From Medicago truncatula (Eukaryota > Streptophyta > Magnoliopsida > Fabales > Fabaceae): 64,000 nucleotides of DNA. The stretch's first letter is position 1, and every line of letters begins with the position of its first letter. Below, one piece after another: positions 48,993 to 60,849 of the stretch. The position numbers were made by a program, and so were the translations under genes. The notes under the pieces were generated by a model. It had not been told where the DNA came from and made no database searches. It saw only the letters and a program-made list of their open reading frames with translations. The DNA is taken from contig NC_053043.1 of NCBI RefSeq assembly GCF_003473485.1, positions 19,842,001 to 19,906,000 of the forward strand, in the 5' to 3' direction.

Positions 48993-50835
48993 CACTACTA
49001 GAATCGAATCTCTCGATTTTCTGCGGAATTTTGTGCGAACATTAATACGCAAGAATACCTGAGGATTTTGCTGCGGATAACGATAGTCTTACGAAGTTTC
49101 CTGCGAATCCATAGGCCGCTGCAAAATCCGCAGGTAACTTTTACTTAGCTGAGGATTTTCCTTCGAAACTATTGAGGAATATTATTTTAATGTTTCCTTA
49201 GGAAATTCCGCAGGTATTGTTGCAGATTTTACTGCGGTTTTGATATGGCCTTTCCTGCGTTTTGTTTGTTTTGTTTATTTTCTTTTTTCATTGAATTTTG
49301 AATTTCTTAATTTCAGATATTGAATATGGACCCTATAATTTTAGATTTAAGTCTAGATAAACCCTTAAAATATTTTGATTCTTTTAAAAAAAATATGTTA
49401 AAATATTTTGTTAAAATATTCAAATCAACATATATTCATTGTTAAATTATTTTGATAAATAACATAACATTAGACCACAATATTGACAAAAAAGACTTAA
49501 AAATTGTATGTGAAATAGAACACCTCGCCACTGTATTTCTCAACTTCACCGCCGTATCACACACTTCACCGCCGCATTTCTCACTTCACCACCGTATCAC
49601 AACCTCGCAAATCTCACCTCGCCACTGTATCTCTCACTCTCGCAGATTCTCACCTTCATGATAATGGTGATTCTTAGCATTTCTTCCCATCGTTAGGGTT
49701 AGTGTTCTCATACTTTGAGATTTGCGGTATTTATTTTGAAATTATTGTTGTTGCTGATATTGAAATTGATGCATTGTTGTTAGATTTTAAATAAATTTTG
49801 AAATTGATGTGTTTCAATTGTTGAAATTGATGTGCTTTCATCTAAAAATCTGATAATTCTTCATTGAATCATGTGATTCTCTAGAGCTCGTAGCCACAAA
49901 ATGAAATTCCTTCAATTTTTGGATACTGATGCCAAATCTCCACTAGTTTATTCAAGTATGCATGAGTGTTTGTGAAAATGTGTTTGTTCTATTGTAGGTT
50001 GAAATTAGTGTTATATGGGATGAAATTGAATCTTTTCCGGTGGCGGGTTCTCAATGCCAAGGGTCAGGTGAGTGTGACAATAAAATGATGATTTTGATGT
50101 AATATTTTATCAGTTTCTTCTTTGAATTATGTGGTTGTAGAATAAGCTTTTGTTAGACTTGTAGAATATGTTATCATTTTGCTTATTTTATTGGATGCAT
50201 TTGTTTATACTGAAGTAAGGAAGAGGAAGGAAGTAGAAACACTTTAAAATAGTGAATGTGACATTTCTACAAAATTTTTTTTATTCTAAAGCTTGAATGT
50301 GACATTTCTACTTTGTTTAGATTTTAGAAGAATTATTTTCCCCTTACAACAATGAAGTGTTTGGTCACCACCTTTGTGGATATGTTAATAGTATATGTCA
50401 AACAAATGCTACAATTATATTCGTTTATTCGATCATTTGAAGGACTTCTCAAGCTATTTGAATTTCAGTTTCTATGCTACAATTATATTCGTTTATTCGA
50501 TCATTTCGAATTTGTTCTAATTTCTGAAATTGATAGAAATTTGATATAATTTTAATTTTTATGGTTTTGGAATGCAATGAAATGCATTATTTTTTTAATA
50601 AAAATAAATCATTTTCCTCGATTTGTTCGTAGCAAATTGTGGGCAGGAGAAAACTCCTCTAACACTGACCCAATGTTTCCTGCGGATATATGTCTATTTT
50701 CTAATGAAATAATTACCCACGAAGGTATTACCTAGGAGTCTATATCCTCGGAAAATCTGCAGGAAACGTGTTTCATGCGGAATTTTCACCTAAAATCGCA
50801 GGTAAATCCGCAGGAAATTCGTAACTTTTTTTTTT
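48993..50835. mobile_element. CACTA-like element with CTGCGGA subterminal repeats
   Basis: Starts CACTACTAGAATCGAATC at 48993. Many subterminal copies of CTGCGGA, CCGCAGG or TCCTGCGG cluster at 49010-49260 and again, in inverted sense, at 50670-50820. The right TIR is missing or decayed. Inside, a short tandem array of CTTCACCGCCGTATC-like units lies at 49520-49650, and a 36-base direct repeat (TGCTACAATTATATTCG...) at about 50406 and 50474. No transposase motif. Confidence 0.6.
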
Positions 50836-51148
50836 GGTCTATAAATTGCATCAAGGAAGTTCTGTAAAAAAAAAAAAAATTGGTCAAGGAAGTTCCAGCA
50901 ATTTAAGTATCGATTTTGGTGTTATATATACTAATTTTACCCTTCTTTATTACTTGAACATCCTCTGCTTTCGAATGAAGAAATTATAATAGTGGGGTTA
51001 TCACATGTGTCAAAACCAAAATTCATTCTTGGCAAGCACTATGATTATACCACCGTCCTATCCTAATATTTCTCTCAAGTCTGGGTAATGGACTTATCTC
51101 ACCACTCACGTTTAGAAAGAAGAAAGAAGAAGGAAGAACATGTATACA
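50836..51148. other. Intergenic, nothing recognised
   Basis: Contains an A run near 50867-50880. No gene or repeat could be assigned. Confidence 0.3.
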
Positions 51149-52033
51149 CGTATTTCCATAGTTTTAAAACTCGGCTCGGTCATTGACTCGGCGGGGGTAC
51201 TGGGTCACTTGGTCAATGGTCGAACCAGTGAGTCATTGGTCGAACCGCATAACTGAACCGGATTAAACCGGATAACTCGGATGTATAACTCGGTCTATAT
51301 GAAAAATGTGTACTTGTATTAAACTGAGATGGATCAGATTAAATTAATCACTCAATCTCAAAAATAAAAATAAAAAAATCATAAAACCTACCAATTGTCA
51401 AAATCATCAAAATTAATCACTTTATATGCACATTTCATACCTACACAAATGCATACCATATTTAAATGAATATTAAAAATATATAAGAAACAACAATTTT
51501 TTTTTTTGAATAAAGAGAGAAACAAAAATATTAAAAAAGTATGTATTTTACTTATAAATATGTTAAACTAGGAACGTTAACGGTTTATTATAATTTAAAA
51601 TAGAGTTAAATTAAGTTTTTTTATGAGTTAAATTGACAACTACTTGAATTATGGGAGTAATGGCCAGGGTATTGCTTTGTCTAGGGAACATTAAAAATAT
51701 AATAAATAAAAAGTTACGGTTATCACAAAAAAGCATGTAGTGTAATGGTTAAGGTTTCTGCCTTGGTTGTTGCTGGTCGTGTGTTCAACTCCTGCCCATG
51801 CCAATTTTAAGATTTTTTATTAAAATATCAGAAGCAAGGTTCACTGACCCGGCCGGTTTTCAAAAACCGCACAATCACCGGGTTTTACCGAGTTTGACCA
51901 GTTCTTTCCGGTTCACACCGGTTTAATAGCATATCCGATCCGATACTTGGCTCGAACCGGTCAAGTGTTCGGTTCTCGGTTCAACCGGTTGAACCGGCCG
52001 GTCCGAGCCGGGTTTTAAAACTATGCGTATTTC
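51149..52033. mobile_element. hAT-like element with perfect 8-bp target duplication
   Basis: The element (51157-52025, 869 bp) has inverted ends CATAGTTTTAAAACTCGGCT and, complemented, CATAGTTTTAAAACCCGGCT. It is flanked by CGTATTTC at 51149-51156 and 52026-52033. An 8-base duplication fits the hAT superfamily. The ends are rich in AACCGG/CCGGTT motifs. No transposase; the centre holds a tRNA-like stretch. Confidence 0.85.
51733..51803 (+). ncRNA. tRNA-like segment inside the hAT element
   Basis: The box A-like TAGTGTAATGG fits the TRGYNNANNNG consensus, and the box B-like TGTTCAACTCC differs from GGTTCGANTCC at about two places, 43 bases downstream. The outer bases GCATG and CATGC can pair as in an acceptor stem. 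A T run follows at about 51811-51816. The cloverleaf is imperfect, so this is a tRNA-derived relic or SINE head rather than a working tRNA. Confidence 0.4.
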
Positions 52034-53700
52034 CATCTTTTATTATTTGATTTTAAGCAAGTTATAGCACAAAAGTTAAATAAAGCCAAGTTAGGCGCAA
52101 CCCTCTTAGGGGTCCCCAATGAAGTCGCCATTTCTGTCGCTTCATTTTTCGGAGATCAAGGCTATTTGATTAGCATTTGACTCACTAATTATTTCACGAC
52201 TGAACATTTAATTTTTTAGAAAAAGGGGAAAAAAGTTCAAACTACCCCATTTTAAAAAGATTTAGGGTTCAGGGGTTGGTTATATAAAGGGAAGGTATTA
52301 GTACCCTTTATGTCCGTAGTACTCTACGGGAACCTCTTGATTTCATTTACTTTTTGTGTTATAAACTTACTTGCTTTTGAAAATGAAGTTAATGTGATGA
52401 TTAAAAGAAAAAGAGTGAGACCTAATTTATCTACATTTTTCATGATTTGGTAGGACGAGTGTTCTTTGCCTACGTACCCGTGAGGGATCAAAACCTCGTA
52501 TTTCGGGGTAGAAATTGACGTTTGATTGGTTGTGTTTTTTATTACTTTTGAAAAAGGCTTTAAAAGAAAAGCCAAGTGACAAATAAGATTTGGTTTGTAT
52601 TTTTTAATTTAAAAGAAAATGGACTCAAGGTATGATTAAATTGATTGAAAGTTTGATTAAGAAAAATAAAATAAAAAAGTATCACTTGATTTTGGAATCA
52701 AGGTTTATTATGAAAATGTTTTTGTGATTTTGATTATTTGCATGTTTTTATTGTTTTTGGAATAATAAATGAAAATAAAACTAACAGAGCAATGAAAATA
52801 AAAGTGCGTGGATTTTTGTAGTGACATTGGATCACCACAAAATCCCTAATATAATTTTTTTGCATTTTTGGATATATATAAGGCGGTAAAGAAATAAAAG
52901 GACACACACACCCACACACTTTTCTCATTTATATTTACATTGGACCTAAATACATTCTAATTGCAGGAAAATAAATAACAATAATTAAAATGCTAAATGA
53001 AATAAAATGTAAAAATGCTAAAAAGAAATAAAATGCAAGAAAATAAAAGAAATGGACAACCGAAGGGACAAAATTTCGAAGGAACTTTTCGGAAGGGATA
53101 GAAAAAAGACGGAGAGGAAAAGAATAGCTCGTCAACACAAAATAAATAGGGAGAAGAGAGAGAAGTTCTTTGACAACTCAAAAGAACTTTTGGTGTGTGA
53201 AATTTTGTGGAATGAGAGCTCTATTTATAGGTGAGGAGGTTGATGAAAATGGAAAATTGGTTTAATGGAAATGATGGACAATTATGGTGAATTTTGAAAA
53301 AAGAATATTAAAGTTGACACTTGACTTGAAATTTTTTTAGACTTTGGACATTTTATTTTTGGACCTATTGACACTTTTTTTTTTTACACTAATTAATTAA
53401 AAAAGAAATAAAGAAAATAAAATAAATCTAATACGAAATAAAATAAAAACAAATAAAAATAAATTATGTAAAGTAAAATAAAATTAAAAGATGGAAAATA
53501 AAAGGTAAGATAAAATTAAAAGACTAAGAAAAATAAAATAAAAAAGTGAGAAGAGGGTCGGAATCGGTACAAAGATGAGGTATTTTAAAATACCTTTCTG
53601 TCGATTTTTTTTTTGAAAAGTCAGAGAATATTTTGGATCATAGGGTGTATGAATGTAAGTTTTTAGGTCAAAAATTGAGGTTTGACAAAGCCCTTGGATC
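52034..53700. mobile_element. Gypsy (Ogre-like) LTR or leader fragment
   Basis: The phrases GGTCCCCAATGAAGTCGCCA, GGGAAGGTATTAGTACCCTT and GTACTCTACGGGAACCTC recall, from memory, the conserved LTR/leader region of legume Ogre retrotransposons. From 52560 to 53560 the DNA is A/T-rich AAATAAAA-type repeat without coding sequence. No LTR ends or primer site found. Confidence 0.4.
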
Positions 53701-54415
53701 CTACTTCAAACCATAAATAGATTTTCTAAACTTGTACACATGATCTGGAAATCTAGGATCAATGAACCCCTTGGGTTTTTCAACATAAACTTCCTCATTT
53801 GGATACTCAGTCAGGAACGCACTTTTTACATCCATTTGATATAATGTAAATTTGAACATACAAGCCACTCCTAATAACAATCTGATTGACTCAAGGTGAG
53901 CAACAAGAGCAAAGTTTTCATCAAAATCAACTCCTTTTATTTGAGTGTATCCTTGAGTTAGTTCCTCTTGCATATAATTTATTTAGAACTCATCAGTTGT
54001 TGCTTCTTTAATGTTCTTTGGTTCAAACTTAGAGATAAAACCTTTAATATTCTGAGATCATATCTCTGGATCTAGTGGAGACACCTGCATTCAAATCCCC
54101 TATAATATTCTTCTTAGGACGATCCTTCTAAATTTTGATAGATGGACCTTTGTTGGCTTGAGAATCCTTTAATTCTGTACTCACTGACTCAATATTGGAC
54201 TCCTTGTCGAGACATCTTTTGTGACATCAGGAATGAGATGCTCTATCTTCTTCATCATCATCAACATCTTTCTTCCCTTCAAATGAGTCATCAACATCAA
54301 CATTTATTCATTCCATCATAGTCTTGGTGTGAGAGTTAAACACCCTATATGCTCTGCTATTGGTAAAGTAGCCTAGAAATATTCCTTCATCACTTTTGGG
54401 ATATGTAACGCCCCA
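53701..54415 (-). pseudogene. Copia-type pol fragment (integrase end to reverse transcriptase)
   Basis: On the minus strand 53973-53701 encodes reverse-transcriptase residues including GVDFDENFALVAHLESIRLL, MDVKSAFL with a catalytic-region Asp, EEVYVEKP and YGLK. Upstream (54415-54000) broken frames give SDEGIFLGYF and SRAYRVFN-like integrase C-terminal motifs. The piece has an internal deletion near the MQEEL start and stops. It is opposite in orientation to the SIRE-like LTR at 46905, so the two are not one simple element. Confidence 0.8.
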
Positions 54416-54444
54416 ATATTTTATACATATTATATAAGTCTCTC

Positions 54445-55025
54445 CAGGGCCGTTCCTATGAAAAAGGAGGCTCGGCTATCAAATCAAAATAGACCCCTAG
54501 TTAAAATAAAAACACAATTTTTTTAAAAGATAAAAAAAAATTATAATGTTTTTTATTTTATTTTTTTAGAGAATTATTATTATTTTTGTTTTTTAGAAAT
54601 AATTATAATATGTGTTGTTAGAGCTTTGCTATTTTATACGACAAGTATGTGCCAAAAATTACAAGTGCTCTAAAAATACAATAAAAAAAAGTTATATTGT
54701 ATTTTTATTTGCAAATATGTAGAGGAGTTGAATTGAAAAAGAAAAATGGAGTATTTATGATATATAAACCTCAAATCCATAAAAATAATATGCGCAAAAG
54801 AGGCCCTATTATCTTCCCTCTCCGGGTTGAACCGAGGTCCCCAAGTGCAACATCTTCGAGTTTTACCAATAGGGCCATGCCTTCAGCATTGCAAATTTTT
54901 TAATGCTATTCTATATACATATATTAATAATTTAAGTGCATTATTTATTAAAAAAAAAATTGGGCCAAAATTTTTGGAGGCTCAGCTCAATAAAGTTGTT
55001 TGCACCTCCCAAGAGCCGACCCTAG
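54445..55025. mobile_element. hAT-like non-autonomous element (CAGGGCCG ends)
   Basis: The left end is CAGGGCCGTTCCTATG. The right end CCGACCCTA is, complemented, TAGGGTCGG. Inside each end are GGAGGCTCGGCT and GGAGGCTCAGCTC motifs. Flanks AGTCTCTC and GTCTCCCT are similar but not an exact 8-base duplication. Non-coding. Confidence 0.45.
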
Positions 55026-55067
55026 GTCTCCCTTAATGATATTTTTTAATTCTTATATAAGTAATAA

Positions 55068-55252
55068 TTTATTTTAGACTTAATTGCACTTTTGGCCCCT
55101 ATCTTTTCAAAAGTTGCGATTTTGGCCCCCTAATCAATTAAAATACAAAACAGCCCCCTATGTATTGCATTTTGGCAGTTTTGGCCCCGAAGGTCACTTT
55201 TGACTTAGTCTTCGCTGACGTGGCACCCACACCCCATAAGTGAGGTGCCACG
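55068..55252. mobile_element. Mutator-type MITE, left half
   Basis: The element starts at 55077 (GACTTAATTGCACTTTTGGC) after the 9-base target duplication TTTATTTTA (55068-55076). Its inverted partner is 58583-58749. The 9-base duplication and ~170-base terminal inverted repeats fit Mutator-like elements. The two halves are separated by a later LTR insertion. Confidence 0.85.
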
Positions 55253-56344
55253 TGTAACAGCCCGATTTTTAGCTAGTTTTATTTAATTACTTTTATTGTG
55301 TGATTGTATGTGATTAATTGTGCTTGTGTGTATTTAATTGTCATTGGGTGCATTTAAATGGATTACCGTATTAGAAGGGTATTTTGGTCATTTGACGGGT
55401 AAGGGTAAAATGGTAATTTTGGTGAGAATTATTTTATAATTAGTGAGAACCCTTATTTTACTAAGTTACTAGTGGAGTGATTAGTTTTTACCGTTAGTAA
55501 CCGTTGGTTATATTTTACCGTCGTTAGTAATTACCGTCGAGTGTATAGAAACTTTTGAATTGTGTTAGAATAGGTTAGGCCCATTAGCATTTTGAGTTAA
55601 GCCCATTAAGGGGGATAACACTAGGGTTGTCTTAGAATTGTATTCATTTTCACAAAACAATTTTCATAGAGAGAAGGAGAGGTAGAGAGAGAAGAGAAGA
55701 AGAGAAGAACAAGAGGGTTGAAGGGAAGCTTTAGGAATCAAGTGGGTGACCTAGGAGCTGAATTGAAACTAGGATTAAGGATAATCAACTTCAAAGGTAA
55801 GGGGGTTAGTTATTATCATAATCATGTGTAATTTTGCATTTTCTCATGTTGTATGAAAATGGGTTGATGAACAATTCATGCTAAATTCGTGCTCTTGCTG
55901 TGATGTTATGTTTGTATGCATGAATTGATGTTAGTTGTATAATTGTTGGTGAAATTACATGTTCATATATGCAAAAGTGATAAGTTATGAAGATTGTGCT
56001 AAAGTGGTGAATTTCTCCTAAGTTGTTGTTAATTTGAGTTGTGATTCTTGTTCAAATGATGTTATGAATGTTATTTGATATTATGATTGATGAATAATTG
56101 CTTGGGTATGCATATTCATGGATTGATGATGAGAATTTGAATTGTGTTGGTGTTTTGGTGAAAATGAAGAGTTAGCGTAAGTGTCAAGTGTTTTCAAGTT
56201 TGATTGTGTCTTTGTAAGTCTTTTTAGTCATATTAACCTATAAACATGTTCTGGAAACACATTTGGGCATTGAGGGATCAAAATTTGGGTTTTGGGGTGA
56301 AAAATGGTTCAAACCCGTGAAAAATTATGCAGAAATGATGACTG

Positions 56345-56430
56345 TTCGCTTAAGCGAACCGGAAGCGAGCTGTAAGCGAACAGCTACTGTAAGCAGTTCG
56401 CTTAAGCGAATAATCGTTCGCTTAAGCGAA
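56345..56430. repeat. Cluster of TTCGCTTAAGCGAA palindromes
   Basis: Perfect 14-base palindromes at 56345-56358, 56397-56410 and 56417-56430, with half-sites (AAGCGAGC, TAAGCGAAC) between them. Confidence 0.9.
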
Positions 56431-57699
56431 ATGCCTTTTGACAGCATTTCTGATTTCGCATTCTTGTGTCTTTTTCACACGTTTCTGTTTTGAATTGGAC
56501 TTTGGTGTAAACATGAAAGTTGTAGATAATTTTGTTAGCTTTCTAATGGCTTTGGTTTGACGTCCAAATGATTTTTAGAACTTGAGATATGATTAAATTA
56601 CTACACATGGGTCATGTGGATTTTTGTGAAAACTTATCATAACTTTCTCTATGAGCCATGAAATTTTTCCAAACTTGATATTGTGTTTAATGAAGTACTT
56701 AGAGTGAATAATTGAGTATGCATTTATGTATCTGGGAATGTGAATGTGTTGATGGTTTAAGAAATATTTCGGGCGGAGTTGAATCGGTGAAAACGGGTTT
56801 TGAGCTAAATGTCGTTTTGTCTTGGTTTTTCTCATACGAACTTGAGCTACCCTTTGAATTAATTTCTAATAGTTTGTAAGTGGCTTAAGTCCTTGACTAC
56901 ATGATTGATTAAGATTGAATTGTAGGATTTCAAACTTAAATAAGTTGTCTAGCTTTAAAAATTGTCAATGTTGGCCGTTTGCCACATGTTTTGGATTTTT
57001 GTTGGAAATGTTTCTTAAGCAAATTGTCTTGTGAGTTATTGAGATTATTCTTGTATGACTAAGTGAAGTTGTATGAATGAATGATTGTATTGAATATGAT
57101 GTTTATCATGAGATGTGTATGCTATCTTACTTAGAATGTAAGGAATGCTTGAATGGTGAAACTATATGTGATAGTTGATGTTGAATGGTTTTATGTTGGA
57201 TATGATATTTGTCATGAGATGTTGTATGTTCTCTTACTTGGGATGTGAGAATTGTTTGGAATGGTGAAACTATATGATATAGTTGATGTTGAATGACATT
57301 GTTGATTATTGATAATCATGTTGATGTGTGATGGTGAATACTATGATTTATTTGTGTGGGCATGTTTTCTTGATAATGCAATGTTGTGGAGATAATCAAT
57401 ATAATTGGGTGTCGTCCTATATATTGAGTTGAGATTGTGAATTGTTGTCGCATTATCGAGTTCTTACACATGTCCATGCATCATAGTCGTTGTTGCTGTA
57501 AAAGGGATGACTCTTTTACTTCGAGATTATTGTAAGGCAGAGGTGAGCCTTACATGCGATGTTGACTTGTCCATCGGAGGTGACGACCTTGTTGAGATTT
57601 GGTACCACATGCATTTATGTGTCCATAAGTGCATATCATAGCATGAGTCTTATGTGAAATATGTGATTGGTGATGAATTGAGATGAATGATTATTGATG

Positions 57700-58010
57700 A
57701 TGTTTGTGATTGACGATTGTGAATGAATATTTGTGAATTGATAATTGTTCATGAATTATGATAATGATTGTTCATGACTTTGGATTGGTGATTGTTCATG
57801 ATGTATATGATCGGTGATTGTTCATGATGTATATGATCAGTGATTGTTCATGATGTATATGATTGGTGATCGTGTATGAATAACTATGAATTGATATTTA
57901 TTTATGATACAAGTAATTGGTGATTGTTCATGAAATGTGATTAATGATTATTCATGATAAACGTGATTGGTGATTATGAATGAATAATTGTAAATTGATA
58001 ATTGTTCATA
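57700..58010. repeat. Minisatellite, ~26-base period
   Basis: Three good copies of GGTGATTGTTCATGATGTAT plus ATGATC (about 57787-57870), with degenerate copies on both sides. It lies within the solo LTR. Confidence 0.8.
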
Positions 58011-58582
58011 TGATTGACGAATATTGATGTGAGATATCGGGGTGTGATGTAAGTATTAATGTGTAATTATTATTGATCAAGTGCATGATGTTTAAATTGA
58101 AATATTCATGTTAACTGTTATTTGGATTATGATAATGTAATACTTACCCCCAGTGGATCTGTTATGGACCGCCTGCCTATCTGTATGGATGGGTAGACGT
58201 TGTGCAGGATTAGATGCTTGGTGAGTTCTTGTGCTTGGTGGATATCTGGAGCTTTCTCCGATATCGGTGTTTAGATGTTTAGTCGGCTCTGATCTAGGCT
58301 TAGTTGTGTCAGTCTAGATTATCTTTTACTTTGGTTTTGTTATGTTTGGAGATTACCCGTTTGTTGGGATTTTTGAGATGCATCTATGTTGATGTAATTT
58401 ATTTATTCATAACATGTATATTTGAATTTACTCTGGTTTATATTCCGCTGCGACTGTTGAGGTTTATATACATGTTTATTGGTTTTTGAATTTTGAATGT
58501 GGCGTAGCCTCTATTTATTTATTGAATAAATGTATTATTCGCATGTTTAATTGCTTTATTAGAAGTAGGGTGTTACACCACG

Positions 58583-58758
58583 TGTCGACCATTGTGGGTG
58601 CCACGTTAGCAAAGACTAAGTCAAAAGTGACCTTGGGGGCCAAAACTGCCAAAGATCCAATACATAGGGGGTTGTTTTGTATTTTAATTAGTTAGGAGGC
58701 CAAAATCGCAACTTTTGAAAAGATATGGGGCCAAAAGTGCAATTAAGCCTTTATTTTA
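58583..58758. mobile_element. Mutator-type MITE, right half
   Basis: The complement of its end (GGCTTAATTGCACTTTTGGC) matches the left half with one mismatch. The 9-base duplication TTTATTTTA follows at 58750-58758. Confidence 0.85.
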
Positions 58759-58937
58759 TATGTACGTTTAATCTCGGTATCTTAGGTGAATTAGAAATAA
58801 TAAGTATAATAAATCAGATTAGTTGGGTTTAATGAAGCTAATCCATAAGTGTTACTAGTAGTAAGAACTTTATGATTAGTCTTTAGACGTACCTACACTA
58901 GAGCGCTAGAGTATGATCAAGTTAAAAAGTAATGGAG

Positions 58938-59105
58938 AATGTTAATCAGTGCCTTCGGGGCATTGGTTAAGCATCAAATGAAGTAAGTTTTCATTAAAAA
59001 GTAATGTAATTATTACTTAATAAAAGGTGACATATTATATTTCCAAAACATAAAATTCTATTTATAGATTTCTTAACCAGTGCCCCGGAGGCATCGGTTA
59101 ACAAT
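58938..59105. repeat. MITE with ~33-base inverted ends
   Basis: Left AATGTTAATCAGTGCCTTCG; the right end complemented gives ATTGTTAACCGATGCCTCCG, both followed by GGGCA and TGGTTAAG. About 168 bp, non-coding. Confidence 0.7.
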
Positions 59106-59374
59106 ACCCAAAAGTAATTAGTGTCATTAAGACTATTGATCACCATTTAACTATTTGTAATTCATTTCAATCAAAACAAAGTTACAATCCTACCACATGA
59201 AATACTCTCTCTCTTCTACTATCTCTTAAATTTCTAATAGTGAGTCATTGAATGCCTTTTGATAAAGAACTAAAATAACGGTCAACTACCTTAATTCACA
59301 TATACCTCGATCATTCAACTTGTCTTTGTCCATTCATCAATAACACCATCCATTTTCTCATTAATTTTATGGGA

Positions 59375-59540
59375 AATGTTAATGTGTACCTCCAGGACAT
59401 TCTTTAAGCACTTAAAATAATAAGTTTTTAATGAAAAGTTGTGTATTAAATGCATTGGAAATTGTAATAGTTGACTTTTTAAAAGAATAATTACTAAATT
59501 TAGGATGCTTAAATAGTACCCCGGAAACACTCGTTAACAA
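59375..59540. repeat. Second, diverged member of the same MITE family
   Basis: Left AATGTTAATGTGTACCTCCA; right end complemented TTGTTAACGAGTGTTTCCGG. Size equals the copy at 58938. More substitutions, hence older. Confidence 0.55.
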
Positions 59541-60094
59541 AACCCTAATTTTATTCATGCACTCATTTCAAATGAGCTGGTTTTAGTAACTTGCGCGCCA
59601 AGCTAGCTAGGGTTATGCCTTAATGTTGCTTCCTCAGTTTCTTCATATGCTAATAATTGGTTCGGTCGATGTCCAATCATGGAGGAAAGAATTCTTCTTT
59701 AAAAGCCGTTGTATGGATAAGCACGTTAGTCAAAGGAGTATGAGATGATGTAGGTGATGAATGCCAATGTGTAAAAGGGAATTCAATTGGATAAGAGATG
59801 CTGATTTGGATTTGTTATATGTGAAAAGTGGAAGTTAACTTAAGATAAAGATGAAACTTTTAAAATTATAAAAGGGACTGAAGTATGGTCAAATAAAAAA
59901 AAAAAGGGACTGAAGTATTGGATAATTTGCATACTTTTACTAAAATAATTCAAGGCTGAATAAGCATTGGTACTTTTTGTTTTTTCTCGACAAAAAATTT
60001 CATAGCTATGCTGTGTGAGTAAAACTAGAATCAAAAGTGGTAAAAAAAAATAAAATTATTCCCTTAAAAAAAAAATATTCTTATAGCATGTTTG
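59541..60094. other. Intergenic, nothing recognised
   Basis: AT-rich with several A runs. No supported gene. Confidence 0.3.
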
Positions 60095-60543
60095 TTTGTC
60101 GGCGGGGACGGACCCAAAATTTTTGAATGGTTTGGGCAAATATATATATATATATAATATTTTTGTTTTTTAGCAAAAATATAGATCGTAATTGTTCTAT
60201 TAGAATGATCTCATTTTCATTGTCAATAAAAATATCATTTTCAATATATATAAATAATCTAACAATCATTTAATCGTTTGTCTCTCATATACGTTTTCAT
60301 TTTCGAATCTTTATAATATTCATAAAACATAAAAACACATGGTAGAGAGATAGAGTTTTAGAGTATTAAATATTAGTATATTTGTTTATATACTAATGGG
60401 ACATAGTTAAATTTATCCTCCACATTTATCCTTTTAATTTGATCTATTAGTGTGTATGATCAAGTATTAAATCAATTTTTCCAAAGCAAAGTGAGCGCCA
60501 TGGCCCACACACCCTTAAACGTGAGGCCGTCCCTCTTTGTCGG
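60095..60543. mobile_element. hAT-like element with 8-bp target duplication TTTGTCGG
   Basis: The element (60103-60535, 433 bp) begins CGGGGACGGACCC and ends GGCCGTCCCTC. Flanks are TTTGTCGG at 60095-60102 and 60536-60543. The interior is AT-rich and non-coding. Confidence 0.7.
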
Positions 60544-60849
60544 TGTGACTTATTAGTGGTGGACGAGGTTTGAAACCCAGACCTTACATATGTTATGTAT
60601 TATCCCTACAGACTGAATTAAGTTCATGAGGATTTACCATTTGTATATGTTTGATTGACAATGAAATTATAAAAATCAACGTGTTGGAACATTGATGTGA
60701 TGTTGGATGAAAAATTGGAAGATTAAACACCATGTAATTATACTTTGATCTAATCTTGTGTGAATTGAAAAAATAGAATGTGGGAGTCCCACATAAAATA
60801 GAACACACATTATTAGTGTTTAAATTGTGGTATTTAATTTTAAATACTT

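Larger units (their letters stand above)
55253..58577. mobile_element. Solo LTR (or LTR-like element) of a gypsy-type retrotransposon, 3325 bp
   Basis: Begins TGTAACAGCCCGATTTTTAG and ends GGGTGTTACA, flanked by the exact 5-base target duplication CCACG (55248-55252 and 58578-58582). No pol, primer site or second LTR is seen inside, so a solo LTR is the simplest reading. The length suits long-LTR chromovirus (Tekay/Del) types, which is an inference. Contains duplicated blocks at about 57090-57185 and 57200-57295. Confidence 0.75.

Noticed and set aside
51733-51803. Functional tRNA gene
   Set aside because: The T arm and acceptor stem have mismatches and it lies in a transposon; kept only as tRNA-like.
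46905-54415. SIRE-like LTR and copia pol as one long retrotransposon
   Set aside because: The LTR and primer site point to the right while the pol fragment is on the minus strand, and other complete insertions lie between them.
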